DNA of 64,000 nucleotides from Stenotrophomonas sp. ESTM1D_MKCIP4_1 (GCF_003086895.1 NZ_CP026004.1:498084-562083), one strand, 5' to 3'; counted from the first letter of the stretch, positions 18,768 through 27,453 are shown. Made by a program: numbers and translations. Notes: generated by a model from the sequence alone, not told the origin.

Positions 18768-18935
18768 CGTCGACCGTTGGTCGACTGTCGCGCGTGGCGC
18801 GGGGTTTTGGCGAACTGATTGGAGAGCAGTCGACCAACGGTCGACTCTACCCCGTCGGCCGGGCATGAACCGGTGGCACGGCGCGGGGTTTTGGCGAACT
18901 GATTGGAGAGCAGTCGACCAACGGTCGACTCTACC
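18764..18935. repeat. SMAG cluster with an 84-bp spaced 55-bp duplication
   Basis: GTAGCGTCGACCGTTGGTCGAC opens the cluster at 18764 in shorter form, and inverse copies (AGTCGACCAACGGTCGACTC + TAC) end near 18850 and 18934. The 55 bases at 18797-18851 (GCGCGGGGTTTTGGCGAACT...) recur identically at 18881-18935. It fills most of the gap between cycA and the lytic transglycosylase. Confidence 0.88.
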
Positions 18936-18995
18936 GGGGCGCCTACCGCGCCATTCACCCGGATTTCGCAGGTGCGGCCGGATCATCCGGCCGCC

Positions 18996-19760
18996 ATGTT
19001 TCTCCATCCCGCCCTCGTTGCGCTGTTGCTGCTGCCGGGCCTGGCCAGTGCCCGCACGGTGTACCGCTGCGTGCAGGGCAATACGGTCAGCCTGGCTACA
19101 GCGCCGGAGCCGGGCTCCCGCTGTACGCCCAAGGATATCGACGACAACGCCATCCAGACCCCCAACCTGTGGGGCAACATGGGGGTGTTCAGCGGCGTGC
19201 TGTACGAACGTGAGCAGGACGGAAAGCTCGTCTATTCCACCCGCAACCTGCCCGGTTCACGGGTGTTCCTGAAGTTCACCGTTGCCACCCCGCCCGGTGA
19301 ACCGGCCCACGAGGGCCTGGGCAGGGTCGGCAAGCCGCAGCTGGCTCCGCATGCCAGGCAGTTCAAGGCGGCGGCCAAGGCCACCGGTGTTGATGACGCC
19401 TGGCTGCGCGCGATTGCCCATGCCGAAAGCAATTTCGATGCGCTGGCCGTATCCAGCAAGGGCGCGCAGGGAGTGATGCAGCTGATGCCCGAGACCGCGC
19501 TGGAGTACGGGGTGCGTGATCCGTTCTCGCCACAGCAGTCCATCGACGGCGGTGCCCGCTACATGCGCGCCCTGCTGCGCCGCTACAACGGCGACCGCCC
19601 CTTGGCCGCGGCCGCCTACAACGCGGGCATCGGTGCGGTCAGCCGCTACCGCGGCGTGCCCCCGTATGCCGAAACCCTCGCCTACGTGGACAAGGTGATG
19701 GCGTTGTACGCGCGTTATCGCGAAGCGATGGGCATCCGCACCGAGGTGCCGGCCAGGTAA
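18996..19760 (+). CDS. Exported lytic transglycosylase (SLT/MltC-type domain)
   Basis: A 254-residue periplasmic enzyme that cleaves peptidoglycan to 1,6-anhydro-muropeptides. The signal peptide is about 1-19 (MFLHPALVALLLLPGLASA). A short N-terminal module with two cysteines (YRCVQGN, SRCTPKD) resembles DUF4124. The SLT domain starts near residue 110. The catalytic Glu144 lies in IAHAESNFDALAVSSKGAQG and is followed by VMQLMPETA. AAAYNAGIGAV is the third motif. The start at 18996 gives the signal peptide; the longer in-frame extension runs back into the SMAG cluster. Confidence 0.87.
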   Translation: MFLHPALVALLLLPGLASARTVYRCVQGNTVSLATAPEPGSRCTPKDIDDNAIQTPNLWGNMGVFSGVLYEREQDGKLVYSTRNLPGSRVFLKFTVATPPGEPAHEGLGRVGKPQLAPHARQFKAAAKATGVDDAWLRAIAHAESNFDALAVSSKGAQGVMQLMPETALEYGVRDPFSPQQSIDGGARYMRALLRRYNGDRPLAAAAYNAGIGAVSRYRGVPPYAETLAYVDKVMALYARYREAMGIRTEVPAR

Positions 19761-19763
19761 CGG

Positions 19764-21275
19764 CTACTCGAACGGGTAGAGGGCATGCTGCCCGCGCGTA
19801 CCGACAGCGGCGATCGCGTCGCGGACATCGGCGCGCTGCAGGACCTGTTGCTTGCGCGCAATGCGTTCGGTGTCCAGCGGCCATTTGGGGATGTCGCCGT
19901 AATCCTGTACCCACTGCAGCGCAGCCTGGCGGGATTCCGGATCGCGCAGGCGCCTGATGAGCTCGGCAGCGGCGTCATCCAGTCGATCCTGGGCGAGCAA
20001 GGCCACCAGGTACGGCTCACGATCGCTGCCCTTGCGCGCGGCGATGGCGGCGGTGGCGCGTGCCACGCCTGGCGCATCACCCTGCTGCTGATACGCCACC
20101 ACCCGCACCAGATCGGCAACGCTTCTGCCGTAGTCGCTGACAGCGTGCAGCTCACTCACAAGGGCGAGGGCCTGCGCGGGCTGCCGATCATCGGCCAGCC
20201 ACAGCGCCAGATTCAACTGCTGGCTGACAGCGGGATGCCCATTGGTGCCGAACGTCATGGCGTAGCGCAGGGTGGTGATCGCCGCCTCGGTCTGGCCCAG
20301 CCGGCGCTGTGCCTCGGCGCGCAGGTTGAGCAGCCACGCCATATCCATCAGCGCGTCGTCATCGTGCGCATGGAAGGCCGGTGTGACATCGGCAAACGCC
20401 GCGCTGGCCTCGATCAGGCCGACGTTGTCACCGGCCTGCAGCAGGCCGTTCAGCAGTGCAGTGACGCGGGGCAGCTGGAGGGGATCTGCCTGCACATCGC
20501 GGCGCAGGCGCGCGACGTAGGGGGCGAGCGCCGCTTCGGGCGAGAGCGGTGCAGCGCGGCCGGCCATCGCTGCATCGAAGCGGTGGTCGATGCTCAGGTA
20601 CAGCAGCGGCATCGGCTCGTCGATGCGTTCGACCGTGCGCTGCAGTGCCTCGGCCTGGCCGGTATCAGCCTGCAGCTCGGCCAAGCGCTGCCACCGGTAC
20701 TGCGGGGCCTGGCCCGCATCTGTCCACTGCGCATCGAACAGCGCCTGCAGCAGGGGCTGCAGCGCGGCGTTGTCATGGCGCAACGCCTGCGTCAGGTAGT
20801 TGACCAGTGCCGGCCGGAAGCGATCGCTGGCATCGCTGCTGTCCCTGGCCAGTGCCTCGCACAGGGCGCGTGCGGCGTCCACGGGCCGATCGGCACGCGC
20901 GAAGAACACTGCACGAAGATCCTGCGGATAGCTCCGCTCGGGGGTGAGCGCCTGTGCCTTCTGCAGCAGGCCCAGTGCCTCGTCGAAGTGTTTGCCTTCG
21001 ACGGCCAGCCATGCCTCGAGTTCATAGGCGCCGGCCCGCAGGGCATTGTTGCTGCGGGCAAACCCCGGGTCATGCCGCAGGCGCTCCAGCAAGGCGCGGG
21101 CACGCGGATAGTCGCCCTGTTCGGCGGCCGACCAGCTCATGCGCAGCTGCTGGGAGGGTGTGGCCTCGGACATCGCGCTGGCCAGTTTCTGCGCTGGAAG
21201 ATTTGCTGCCCCGGCCCAGGGTGCGGCAGACAGTGCAAGTGTGAGCAGGAGCGTGCGGGTGAACGTCGTGGGCAT
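19764..21275 (-). CDS. Exported helical-repeat protein, paralogue B
   Basis: A 503-residue protein with a signal peptide (MPTTFTRTLLLTLALSAAPWAGA). The rest is Ala/Leu-rich and helical, with TPR-like pairs (QGDYPRARALLERL, KHFDEALGLLQKAQAL, RLGQTEAAITTLRYA). It shares a distinctive central block with the adjacent gene: LLQALFDAQW, WQRLAELQ, TVERIDEPM, SIDHRFDA. The C-terminus RADVRDAIAAVG... also matches the neighbour. It lies 20 bp downstream of that paralogue, so the two form one operon from a tandem duplication. The function is unknown; a periplasmic scaffold is inference. It is convergent with the transglycosylase, with 3 bp between stops. Confidence 0.75.
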   Translation of the reverse strand: MPTTFTRTLLLTLALSAAPWAGAANLPAQKLASAMSEATPSQQLRMSWSAAEQGDYPRARALLERLRHDPGFARSNNALRAGAYELEAWLAVEGKHFDEALGLLQKAQALTPERSYPQDLRAVFFARADRPVDAARALCEALARDSSDASDRFRPALVNYLTQALRHDNAALQPLLQALFDAQWTDAGQAPQYRWQRLAELQADTGQAEALQRTVERIDEPMPLLYLSIDHRFDAAMAGRAAPLSPEAALAPYVARLRRDVQADPLQLPRVTALLNGLLQAGDNVGLIEASAAFADVTPAFHAHDDDALMDMAWLLNLRAEAQRRLGQTEAAITTLRYAMTFGTNGHPAVSQQLNLALWLADDRQPAQALALVSELHAVSDYGRSVADLVRVVAYQQQGDAPGVARATAAIAARKGSDREPYLVALLAQDRLDDAAAELIRRLRDPESRQAALQWVQDYGDIPKWPLDTERIARKQQVLQRADVRDAIAAVGTRGQHALYPFE

Positions 21276-21295
21276 GTCCGGGTTCCGGAATCGAG

Positions 21296-22804
21296 TCAGC
21301 GGGATGTGTCGTTGCCAAACAGGTCGTAGCGCTCGACGCGGCCCACCTTGGCCAGGGCGGCCTGGACGTCGGGCCGGGCCACCAGTTCGCGCCAACGTGC
21401 CTGCATGGTGGCCTCGGCGGGCAGCGTGGGTGCGCGGCGCATCTCCTGCAGCGCCAGCAGTGCGCTGCTGCGCAGCTTCAACGACTCGAGCTGCACGATC
21501 AGCATGGCCGTCGCTTCATTCATCCGCCCCGCTGCCAACGGCAGCTCGTAGAGCAGACTGGCCGCGGCAGGTCCCTGTTCGACCACGCCGCGCGCGGCGG
21601 CGGCCGCTTCGGCTTTGTCGCCACGATGCTGTGCAGCCACGAAGCGGATGTAGTTGCGTTGGGCGATGCCGTAACCGGACAGCGTGCCGGCGGAGGCCAC
21701 GGCGGCGTCTGCCTCTTCGTATCGGCCAAGGGCGAGGAGCAACAGGCCGAGATCCAGCTGGTCCTGCGGCGCACGGGGCGTTCCGTCCGTCATCTGTACG
21801 ACCGTGTGCAGGGTATCCACGGCGGCCTCGGGTTGGCCCAGGTTGCGCTGCGCACGGGCACGCAGGGTCAGCAGTGGCGGCACCCCTTCAAGCTGTGGGC
21901 CGCCGGAGCGGGCCTTTGCCACGGTCGTGGCTGCGTCATCGGTGATGGCTAACACCTGTGCGTTGTCGCCCACCATGAGGGCGGCCGCGCTGAGGCGGGC
22001 AAGGCTCGCGTCGCGGTCGCCGTTGAGCGAAGCGCGCACGCGCTGCGCATCCATCTGGCGCTGCGCGGCCTGGCGCGGATCAAAGCGCGGATCGGCGCGA
22101 TCGATGTAGGCGTCAAAGCGTTTGTCGCTGCGAAGCTGGATGATCTCCATCGGGCCGTCGATGCGCGCTACCGTGGCGCGCACCGCCTCACTGTCGCCGG
22201 CGTCGTGCTGCAGGCCCGCCAGGATGAGCCACAGGTCGGATGGTTCCTCGCCATCGCTCAGCCACTGGTGGTCGAACAGTGCCTGCAGCAGTTCGCGACG
22301 CTCGGTGGGAGCGTTGATGAGGCCGCGCTGCATCTGTTCGATGCGTTCCCGCGTGATCGGCATGGACCCGCCAGCTTTGCCGATGGCTTTTACCAACAGC
22401 GTGGCGGCGGGCTTGAGGCTGCCCTGTGCTGCTTCGATGGAGCTCAGGGTGAAGAGGGGCAGCACGGCGTCAGGCGCCAATGCGATGGCCAGCTGCGCGT
22501 GCTCGGTGGCCTGTGGATACCGGCGCAGGGTCGCGGCCGTCATCGCAGCGATGCTCAAGGCCCGCACCCGCACGTCCACGGGTGCCGAGGCCATGCGCGG
22601 ATCGGCGACCATCATATCGGCGGCGAGTGCCGCCTCCTGGATGCGGCCCGCGTTCATCAGCTGCGTTGCCTGTGCGATCTGCGCCTCGATCGACGTGTCA
22701 GTGTCCTCGGCGGAGCGTGGCGCCACGCTCTCCCCTGCCGACAGGGACGCGGTGGGGGCGAGCAGAACGGCAGCGAGCAACAGGGTGAGCGTAGGTCCAG
22801 ACAT
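21296..22804 (-). CDS. Exported helical-repeat protein, paralogue A
   Basis: A 502-residue paralogue of the downstream gene. The signal peptide is about 1-23 (MSGPTLTLLLAAVLLAPTASLSA). TPR-like helices include NAGRIQEAALAADMM, RRYPQATEHAQLAIAL, LGQPEAAVDTLHTVV and LGRYEEADAAVASAG. The shared block reads LLQALFDHQW, DLWLILAGLQ, TVARIDGPM, RSDKRFDA. The C-terminus is RPDVQAALAKVG... It is first in the two-gene unit and divergent from the NHL-M23 protein at 22925, with 120 bp between starts. The shared regulatory gap hints that the three may serve one envelope process. No catalytic motif is visible. Confidence 0.75.
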   Translation of the reverse strand: MSGPTLTLLLAAVLLAPTASLSAGESVAPRSAEDTDTSIEAQIAQATQLMNAGRIQEAALAADMMVADPRMASAPVDVRVRALSIAAMTAATLRRYPQATEHAQLAIALAPDAVLPLFTLSSIEAAQGSLKPAATLLVKAIGKAGGSMPITRERIEQMQRGLINAPTERRELLQALFDHQWLSDGEEPSDLWLILAGLQHDAGDSEAVRATVARIDGPMEIIQLRSDKRFDAYIDRADPRFDPRQAAQRQMDAQRVRASLNGDRDASLARLSAAALMVGDNAQVLAITDDAATTVAKARSGGPQLEGVPPLLTLRARAQRNLGQPEAAVDTLHTVVQMTDGTPRAPQDQLDLGLLLLALGRYEEADAAVASAGTLSGYGIAQRNYIRFVAAQHRGDKAEAAAAARGVVEQGPAAASLLYELPLAAGRMNEATAMLIVQLESLKLRSSALLALQEMRRAPTLPAEATMQARWRELVARPDVQAALAKVGRVERYDLFGNDTSR

Positions 22805-22924
22805 GCGTCGACACCTTCCATGGAGTGCGCCGATTGAAGCCCGATTGCGAGGGCGTTACAAGTGTCGCGCTCGACGCCGTTGCAGCCAGCGTCTATGGTC
22901 GTGGCCTCTTCCTGGGCAGGGCGA

Positions 22925-25018
22925 ATGCGAGCGATGGCACGGCGGCAGTGGATGGCAGTGGGTGTTGTGGTGGTGGCAACGGCCGCTGCGCTGGCGGCCA
23001 CCTGGTGGGAACGCCCCGCGCAGGTACCGGCTGCACCCGCTGGCCCGCCGCCCACGCCGCTGGCCTGGACCGCGCAGATCGAACCGCTGGCCGGTGACGG
23101 CCACCCCGGTGACCGCGACGGTCCTTCTGCGCAGGCGCGCTTCGCCGAACCCTATGCGCTGCTGCGCGCCGCCGATGGCAGCGTCTACTTCACCGATGCC
23201 GGCGACAACAACCGGATCCGCCGCCAGCTGCCTGATGGTCGCATGGAGACGGTGGCCGGGCAGGGCGAGGGGCTGGCCGACGGGCCGGGCCCGCAGGCGC
23301 GCTTCAACACGCCCTCGGGCATTGCGGCCGACGCGCACGGCAATCTGTATGTGGCCGACACCGGCAACCACGCGATCCGCCGCATCGGCACTGATGGCCA
23401 GGTGACGACCGTGGCCGGTGGCACGCAGGGCTTTGCCGATGGCCCGGCGGCCCAGGCGCGCTTCGACGGCCCGATGGGCATCGCGGTGGATGCACAGGGG
23501 CAGGTGTTCGTGGCCGATACCTGGAACGACCGCATCCGGGTGATCGGCACCGATGGCACGGTGCGCACGCTGGCTGGCGGTGATCGGCCAGGCTTCGCCG
23601 ATTCGGTGGGCGCCGAGGCCCGCTTCGATACACCCGTGGCGTTGGCCTTCGATGCGCACGGGGCGCTGCTGGTGGCCGACTTCTTCAACAATGCGGTGCG
23701 ACGCGTCGGTGCCGATGGCACGGTCAGCACCGTGGTCGGCAACGGCGGTGTCATCAATGGGCCGCTTTCGCTGGCCACGACCCACGACGGCGTGCTGTAC
23801 GTGGGTGATTTTGGCGGACGCATCGTGCAGGTGACGCCGCAGGGCCACCAGATCGCACTGCTGGGCAACGACCGGTTGCCACGCCTGGCGCGGCCCAGCG
23901 GCTTGGCCGTGGAGGACGATGGCAGCCTGCTGGTGGCCGACGCTGCGGGCTATCGCGTGCACCGCGTGCGTCCACTGGCGGTGGGCGCGCTGCCGGCACC
24001 TGCACTGGTGGGCCCGGCGGCCGATGCCGCACTGCCGGAGACGGGCGGGCGCTGGCCGCTGGCCCCGCAGCAGGGCTGGCACGAAGTGGTCGGCACGCTG
24101 GGAGAGGTGCGCGGCACCTTCACGGGCGAGAGCCGCCATCACCTGCATGGGGGCTTCGATGTGCGAGGCGATGTGGGGCAGACCGTGCTGGCCATTGCCG
24201 AGGGCAGGATCAGCAGCCCGATCGCGGCCTGGAGCCTGGGCGGCCAGGCCGAGGGGCTGGCGGTGGGGCGCCTGAACTACATCCACATGCGGGTGGGCCG
24301 CACGCCGAAGGGTGAGCCATTCGACGCACGTTGGCAGCCCCTGTATGACGACGCTGGCAAGCTGGAACGCATCCGCGTGCGGCGTGGTACGCGCATCCAT
24401 GTGGGTGACCGGCTGGGCAGCATCAACAGCCAAGCCCACGTGCACCTGCAGGTGGGTACGAGCGGGTTCGAGACCAATGCGGTGGCGTTGGGTTTCACCG
24501 GCTATGCGGACCACTTCGCACCGCGCATCACCGAGGTCAGCCTGCTGGATGACAACGACCAGCCACTGGCCGCCGGCAGCGATGGCGTGGTGATGCTGGC
24601 GCGGCAGGGGCGCGGCGTGCAGATCGTGGTGGAGGCGTGGGACCAGGTCGACAACAACCTGCCGCGTCGCCGCCTGGGGCCGTACCAGGTGGGCTACCAG
24701 ATCCTGGATGCGGGCGGACAACCGCTGCAGGGCTATGAACAGCCGCGCTGGAACATCGTGTTCAACCGCATGCCACCGCAGAAGCAGGCAGTGAAGGTGG
24801 CCTATGCGCCTGACAGTGGCATCACCGTGCATGGCAGCGCGGTGACCCGCTTCCGCTATCTGGCGACCAACACCGTGCGCGACGGGCTGATGGAAACCGG
24901 GCGCTGGCAGCCGGCGGCGCTGCCGCCGGGCGAGTACATCATCCGTGGCAGTGCGCGCGATTACAGCGGCAACGAAGGCATCGGCAAGCGCGATGTCAGG
25001 GTGCGGCTGCTGCCATAG
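22925..25018 (+). CDS. NHL-repeat propeller fused to an M23 (LytM) peptidase domain
   Basis: A 697-residue protein with an N-terminal membrane anchor or signal (MRAMARRQWMAVGVVVVATAA). An NHL beta-propeller of five or six blades covers about 45-350, for example GIAADAHGNLYVADTGNHAI and GIAVDAQGQVFVADTWNDRI. An M23 domain follows with H-x-G-x-D at His408/Asp412 (HGGFDV), a middle YIHMRV, and H-x-H at His505/His507 (HVHLQV). The spacing matches LytM zinc ligands, so peptidoglycan endopeptidase activity is plausible. A beta-rich tail (about 520-697) may be Ig-like. ATG 22925 is preferred over 22934 by position after GGGCAGGGCG. Its 3' end overlaps the convergent YCII gene by 23 bp. Confidence 0.82.
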   Translation: MRAMARRQWMAVGVVVVATAAALAATWWERPAQVPAAPAGPPPTPLAWTAQIEPLAGDGHPGDRDGPSAQARFAEPYALLRAADGSVYFTDAGDNNRIRRQLPDGRMETVAGQGEGLADGPGPQARFNTPSGIAADAHGNLYVADTGNHAIRRIGTDGQVTTVAGGTQGFADGPAAQARFDGPMGIAVDAQGQVFVADTWNDRIRVIGTDGTVRTLAGGDRPGFADSVGAEARFDTPVALAFDAHGALLVADFFNNAVRRVGADGTVSTVVGNGGVINGPLSLATTHDGVLYVGDFGGRIVQVTPQGHQIALLGNDRLPRLARPSGLAVEDDGSLLVADAAGYRVHRVRPLAVGALPAPALVGPAADAALPETGGRWPLAPQQGWHEVVGTLGEVRGTFTGESRHHLHGGFDVRGDVGQTVLAIAEGRISSPIAAWSLGGQAEGLAVGRLNYIHMRVGRTPKGEPFDARWQPLYDDAGKLERIRVRRGTRIHVGDRLGSINSQAHVHLQVGTSGFETNAVALGFTGYADHFAPRITEVSLLDDNDQPLAAGSDGVVMLARQGRGVQIVVEAWDQVDNNLPRRRLGPYQVGYQILDAGGQPLQGYEQPRWNIVFNRMPPQKQAVKVAYAPDSGITVHGSAVTRFRYLATNTVRDGLMETGRWQPAALPPGEYIIRGSARDYSGNEGIGKRDVRVRLLP

Positions 25019-25403
25019 CGGCGGGCGGCGCACCGCAGCGTTCGCGTTCGGCGTCCATGTCTTCCAGCGGCCGCACTTCGATGCTGCCAAAGCGTGCCCA
25101 GGGGAACTGGCGGGCGATGCGCATGGCGTCGTCGCGATTGCGTGCGCGGATGAGGTTGAATCCGGCGAGGAGTTCGCGGGTTTCGGCGAAGGGGCCATCG
25201 AGCACGCGGCTGTTGCCATCACGCACGCGCAGGGTCTGGGCGGTGTCGACCGGCTGCAGCTTCTGCGCGGCGATCAGGGTGCCTTCGGCCTGCAGCTGGT
25301 CGGCGTGGGTGAGGCAGTCGCGCATGAGTGCATTGAATTCTTCGCTGGGCAGGGCCTGCAGCAGGGCGGGTTCGATGTAGATGAGGAGCAGGTACTGCTG
25401 CAT
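24996..25403 (-). CDS. YCII/DGPF-domain protein
   Basis: A 135-residue protein of the YCII-related family. The DGPF motif is present as DGPFAETRELLAGF, followed by DAMRIARQFPWARFGSIEVRPL. An AGGA Shine-Dalgarno precedes the ATG. YCII proteins are dimeric ferredoxin-like folds; DGPF members accompany ECF42 sigma factors, which fits the sigma factor 2.1 kb away. It is oriented opposite to that operon and separated from it by the palindromic island. Its stop lies inside the 3' end of the NHL-M23 gene. The biochemical role of the family is not established. Confidence 0.85.
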   Translation of the reverse strand: MQQYLLLIYIEPALLQALPSEEFNALMRDCLTHADQLQAEGTLIAAQKLQPVDTAQTLRVRDGNSRVLDGPFAETRELLAGFNLIRARNRDDAMRIARQFPWARFGSIEVRPLEDMDAERERCGAPPAAMAAAAP

Positions 25404-26093
25404 GGCACGGTCCTGGCGGGGCGGGTGCCCATGATGGCGCAGGTTTGCCTGCGGGCATGCTGCAGCGCGAAAGGCCGCCTGCGGCGGGCGACCAGCGAAC
25501 GGCGGAGCCCCTCCGTGGTGGTTCATTCGCAGGGGCTTCCGGGTTGGGCCGGTCGGGGTGGTGGCGCGGGACACGCCGTTAACCCATCCATGGGGGCTCG
25601 TAGGCGCCATCCATGGCGCCTGCGGTCCCGCGCCCCCACCCCGCCCGGCCCCGGACAGGTTCACGCGGCTGACCCACCACGGGAAATCAAAAACAAAGGC
25701 AAGAGCGGGTCGCTTCGCTCGCAAAGCCGAGGCCGCCAGCGCATTGCTTTGGCTTTGGCTTTTGTTTTTTCTCTTGATCTTCCGGGGTGGGCGCGCGGGA
25801 ATGTGTCCGTGGCCGGGAGGGTGGGTTGGCTGGGGGCGTGAGCCGCATGGATGCGGCGACCGAGCCTACATGGACGTATTCACGGCGTCCCCCAGCCAAC
25901 CCACCCTCCCGGCCAAACGCCAGTCCCAGGATTTCAGCAGCTCACCACGGAGGGGCTCCGCCGTTCGCCGATCCCCCGCCGCAGGCGCGCTTTCCGCGCA
26001 GGAAATAATTCTCACGGAACCTGTCGATTCCCGCCCTCCCGGTTCGTCGTACCAGATGAAGGGCACGCAGAACGCTGCCCACCGGAGACCGAC
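25404..26093. repeat. 690-bp gap made largely of long inverted repeats
   Basis: No convincing gene lies here. Pair A: 25465-25520 and 25943-25999, imperfect, sharing GCGAACGGCGGAGCCCCTCC then GTGGTG. Pair B: 25547-25572 and 25625-25650, 26-bp arms with two mismatches, enclosing a perfect hairpin AGGCGCCAT-CC-ATGGCGCCT (25602-25621). Pair C: 25813-25836 and 25889-25912, 24-bp perfect arms (CCGGGAGGGTGGGTTGGCTG then GGGG), enclosing GCCGCAT-GG-ATGCGGC (25842-25857). An AT-rich imperfect dyad (25681-25785) lies near the centre of pair A. The last 75 bp hold the candidate ECF42 promoter. Origin as a decayed non-autonomous element is inference. Confidence 0.75.
26022..26048 (+). promoter_or_regulatory. 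Candidate ECF42-dependent promoter
   Basis: TGTCGA (26022-26027), a 17-base spacer, then CGTC (26045-26048). This fits the motif I recall for ECF42 promoters (-35 TGTCGA, -10 CG[A/T]C). It lies 45 bp before the first gene of an operon that encodes an ECF42-type sigma factor, so autoregulation is expected. Confidence 0.65.
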
Positions 26094-26507
26094 ATGAAAG
26101 TGATGGTGATCGTCAAAGCCAACGCCGATTCCGAAGCCGGCCGCATGCCCAGCGAACAGGGACTGGCTGAAATGGGCGCCTACAACGAACAGCTCGTCGC
26201 CGCCGGAATCATGCTCGCCGGTGAAGGCCTGCACGCCACCGCACGTGGCCGCCGCATTCATTTTGGTGCAGCCGCCCCGCAGGTGCAGGCCGGTCCGTTC
26301 GGCCCGCCTGACCAGCAGATCGCCGGCTTCTGGCTGTGGAACGTGCGCTCGCTGGACGAGGCCATCGAGTGGGCCAGCCGCGCCCCGTTCGGCGCCGGCG
26401 GCACCCTTGAGCTGCGCCCGCTGATCACCGCCGAAGATTTCGGCGAGGCCTTCACTCCCGAATTACAGCAGCAGGAACAGCGTCTGCGGGACCAGCTCGA
26501 AAACTGA
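26094..26507 (+). CDS. YCII-family protein, first gene of the ECF42 operon
   Basis: A 137-residue YCII-domain protein (MKVMVIVKANADSEAG...; QAGPFGPPDQQIAGFWLW; LELRPLITAEDFGEAF). The DGPF motif is altered to AGPF. A GGAG Shine-Dalgarno precedes the ATG. It is the first of four same-strand genes (YCII, VOC, VOC, sigma factor) behind the candidate ECF42 promoter. It is related to, but clearly different from, the YCII gene at 24996. No enzyme activity can be assigned. Confidence 0.85.
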   Translation: MKVMVIVKANADSEAGRMPSEQGLAEMGAYNEQLVAAGIMLAGEGLHATARGRRIHFGAAAPQVQAGPFGPPDQQIAGFWLWNVRSLDEAIEWASRAPFGAGGTLELRPLITAEDFGEAFTPELQQQEQRLRDQLEN

Positions 26508-26579
26508 CCGGACCCACACCGCGACCCCCCGAATGATCCGCCGGCATGACCCGGCGCAACCACCCAACGGAGTACCGCC

Positions 26580-27002
26580 ATGAAACTCATTCCCTTCCTT
26601 GGCTTCAGCGGCCAGGCCCATGATGCGATGGCCTTCTACGCCAAGGCCCTTGGTGGCCAGGTCACCTCGGAAATGAAGTACCGCGACATGCCCCCGTCCG
26701 ATGGCTCGCCGGGCTGCAATGAAATGCCGGCCGAAACCCTCGATCATGTGGCTCACAGCCAACTGGAAATCGGTGGCGCCATCCTGATGGCAGCCGATGG
26801 CCCCGGCGGTGGCGAGGGCGGTTCGACCACCATCAACGTGGATGTGGACAGTATCGAAGAGGCCGAGCGCGTGTTTGCTGCACTGGCCGAGGGCGGCCAG
26901 GTGCAGATGCCGATTGCCGAAACCTTCTGGGCCCATCGCTGGGGCATGCTGATCGACCGCTACGGCAAGCCGTGGATGGTCAACTGCATGAAGCAGCCCT
27001 GA
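26580..27002 (+). CDS. VOC-family protein, PhnB-like
   Basis: A 140-residue vicinal-oxygen-chelate fold protein. MKLIPFLGFSGQAHDAMAFY is the PhnB-type N-terminus. HVAHSQLEIGG, DVDSIEEAERVFAALAEGG and FWAHRWGMLIDRYGKPWMVN are the usual later motifs. PhnB-like proteins have no firmly assigned reaction, and the metal ligands of true glyoxalases are not all kept. A GGAG Shine-Dalgarno precedes the ATG. It is second in the ECF42 operon; genes of this kind recur in ECF42 neighbourhoods. Confidence 0.87.
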   Translation: MKLIPFLGFSGQAHDAMAFYAKALGGQVTSEMKYRDMPPSDGSPGCNEMPAETLDHVAHSQLEIGGAILMAADGPGGGEGGSTTINVDVDSIEEAERVFAALAEGGQVQMPIAETFWAHRWGMLIDRYGKPWMVNCMKQP

Positions 27003-27042
27003 TCCCGTCCCCTTTCCCGTTACCCGCAGAGGAAACGCAACG

Positions 27043-27453
27043 ATGAGTGCACCGCAACCGCAGATGATCTTCGTCAACCTGCCCGTGCTCGACCTGCAGC
27101 AGTCCAAGGCCTTCTTCAGTGCGCTGGGCTACAGCTTCAACCCGGCGTACACCAACGAGGATGCCGCCTGCATGATCATCAGCGAAAGCATCTTCGTGAT
27201 GTTGCTGGTGAAGCCGTTCTTCCAGCAGTTCACCAACAAGGCCATCGCCGATGCGCATGCGCAGACCGAGGTGATCACCTGCCTGTCGGCGGACAGCCGC
27301 AGGGCGGTGGACGTGCTGGTGGACAAGGCGGTGGCCGCTGGGGGCAGTGAACCGCAGCCTGCGCGTGACTATGGCTTCATGTACCAGCGCAGCTTCCAGG
27401 ACCTGGATGGCCACCTGTGGGAAATCGCACACATGGACGGCGAGCCGGGCTGA
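27043..27453 (+). CDS. VOC-family (glyoxalase/bleomycin-resistance fold) protein
   Basis: A 136-residue VOC protein: MIFVNLPVLDLQQSKAFFSA at the start of the first beta-alpha-beta unit and FMYQRSFQDLDGHLWEIAHM near the end, where DGHLWEI supplies the typical C-terminal Glu ligand position. It resembles the YaeR/extradiol-dioxygenase-like lactoylglutathione lyase relatives, but no substrate can be named. A GAGGAAA Shine-Dalgarno precedes the ATG. It is third in the operon, 58 bp before the sigma factor. Confidence 0.87.
   Translation: MSAPQPQMIFVNLPVLDLQQSKAFFSALGYSFNPAYTNEDAACMIISESIFVMLLVKPFFQQFTNKAIADAHAQTEVITCLSADSRRAVDVLVDKAVAAGGSEPQPARDYGFMYQRSFQDLDGHLWEIAHMDGEPG

Noticed and set aside
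22856..25222. Long minus-strand frame (788 codons) opposite the NHL-M23 gene
   Set aside because: Antisense shadow; the plus strand has repeated NHL blades and the M23 ligands.
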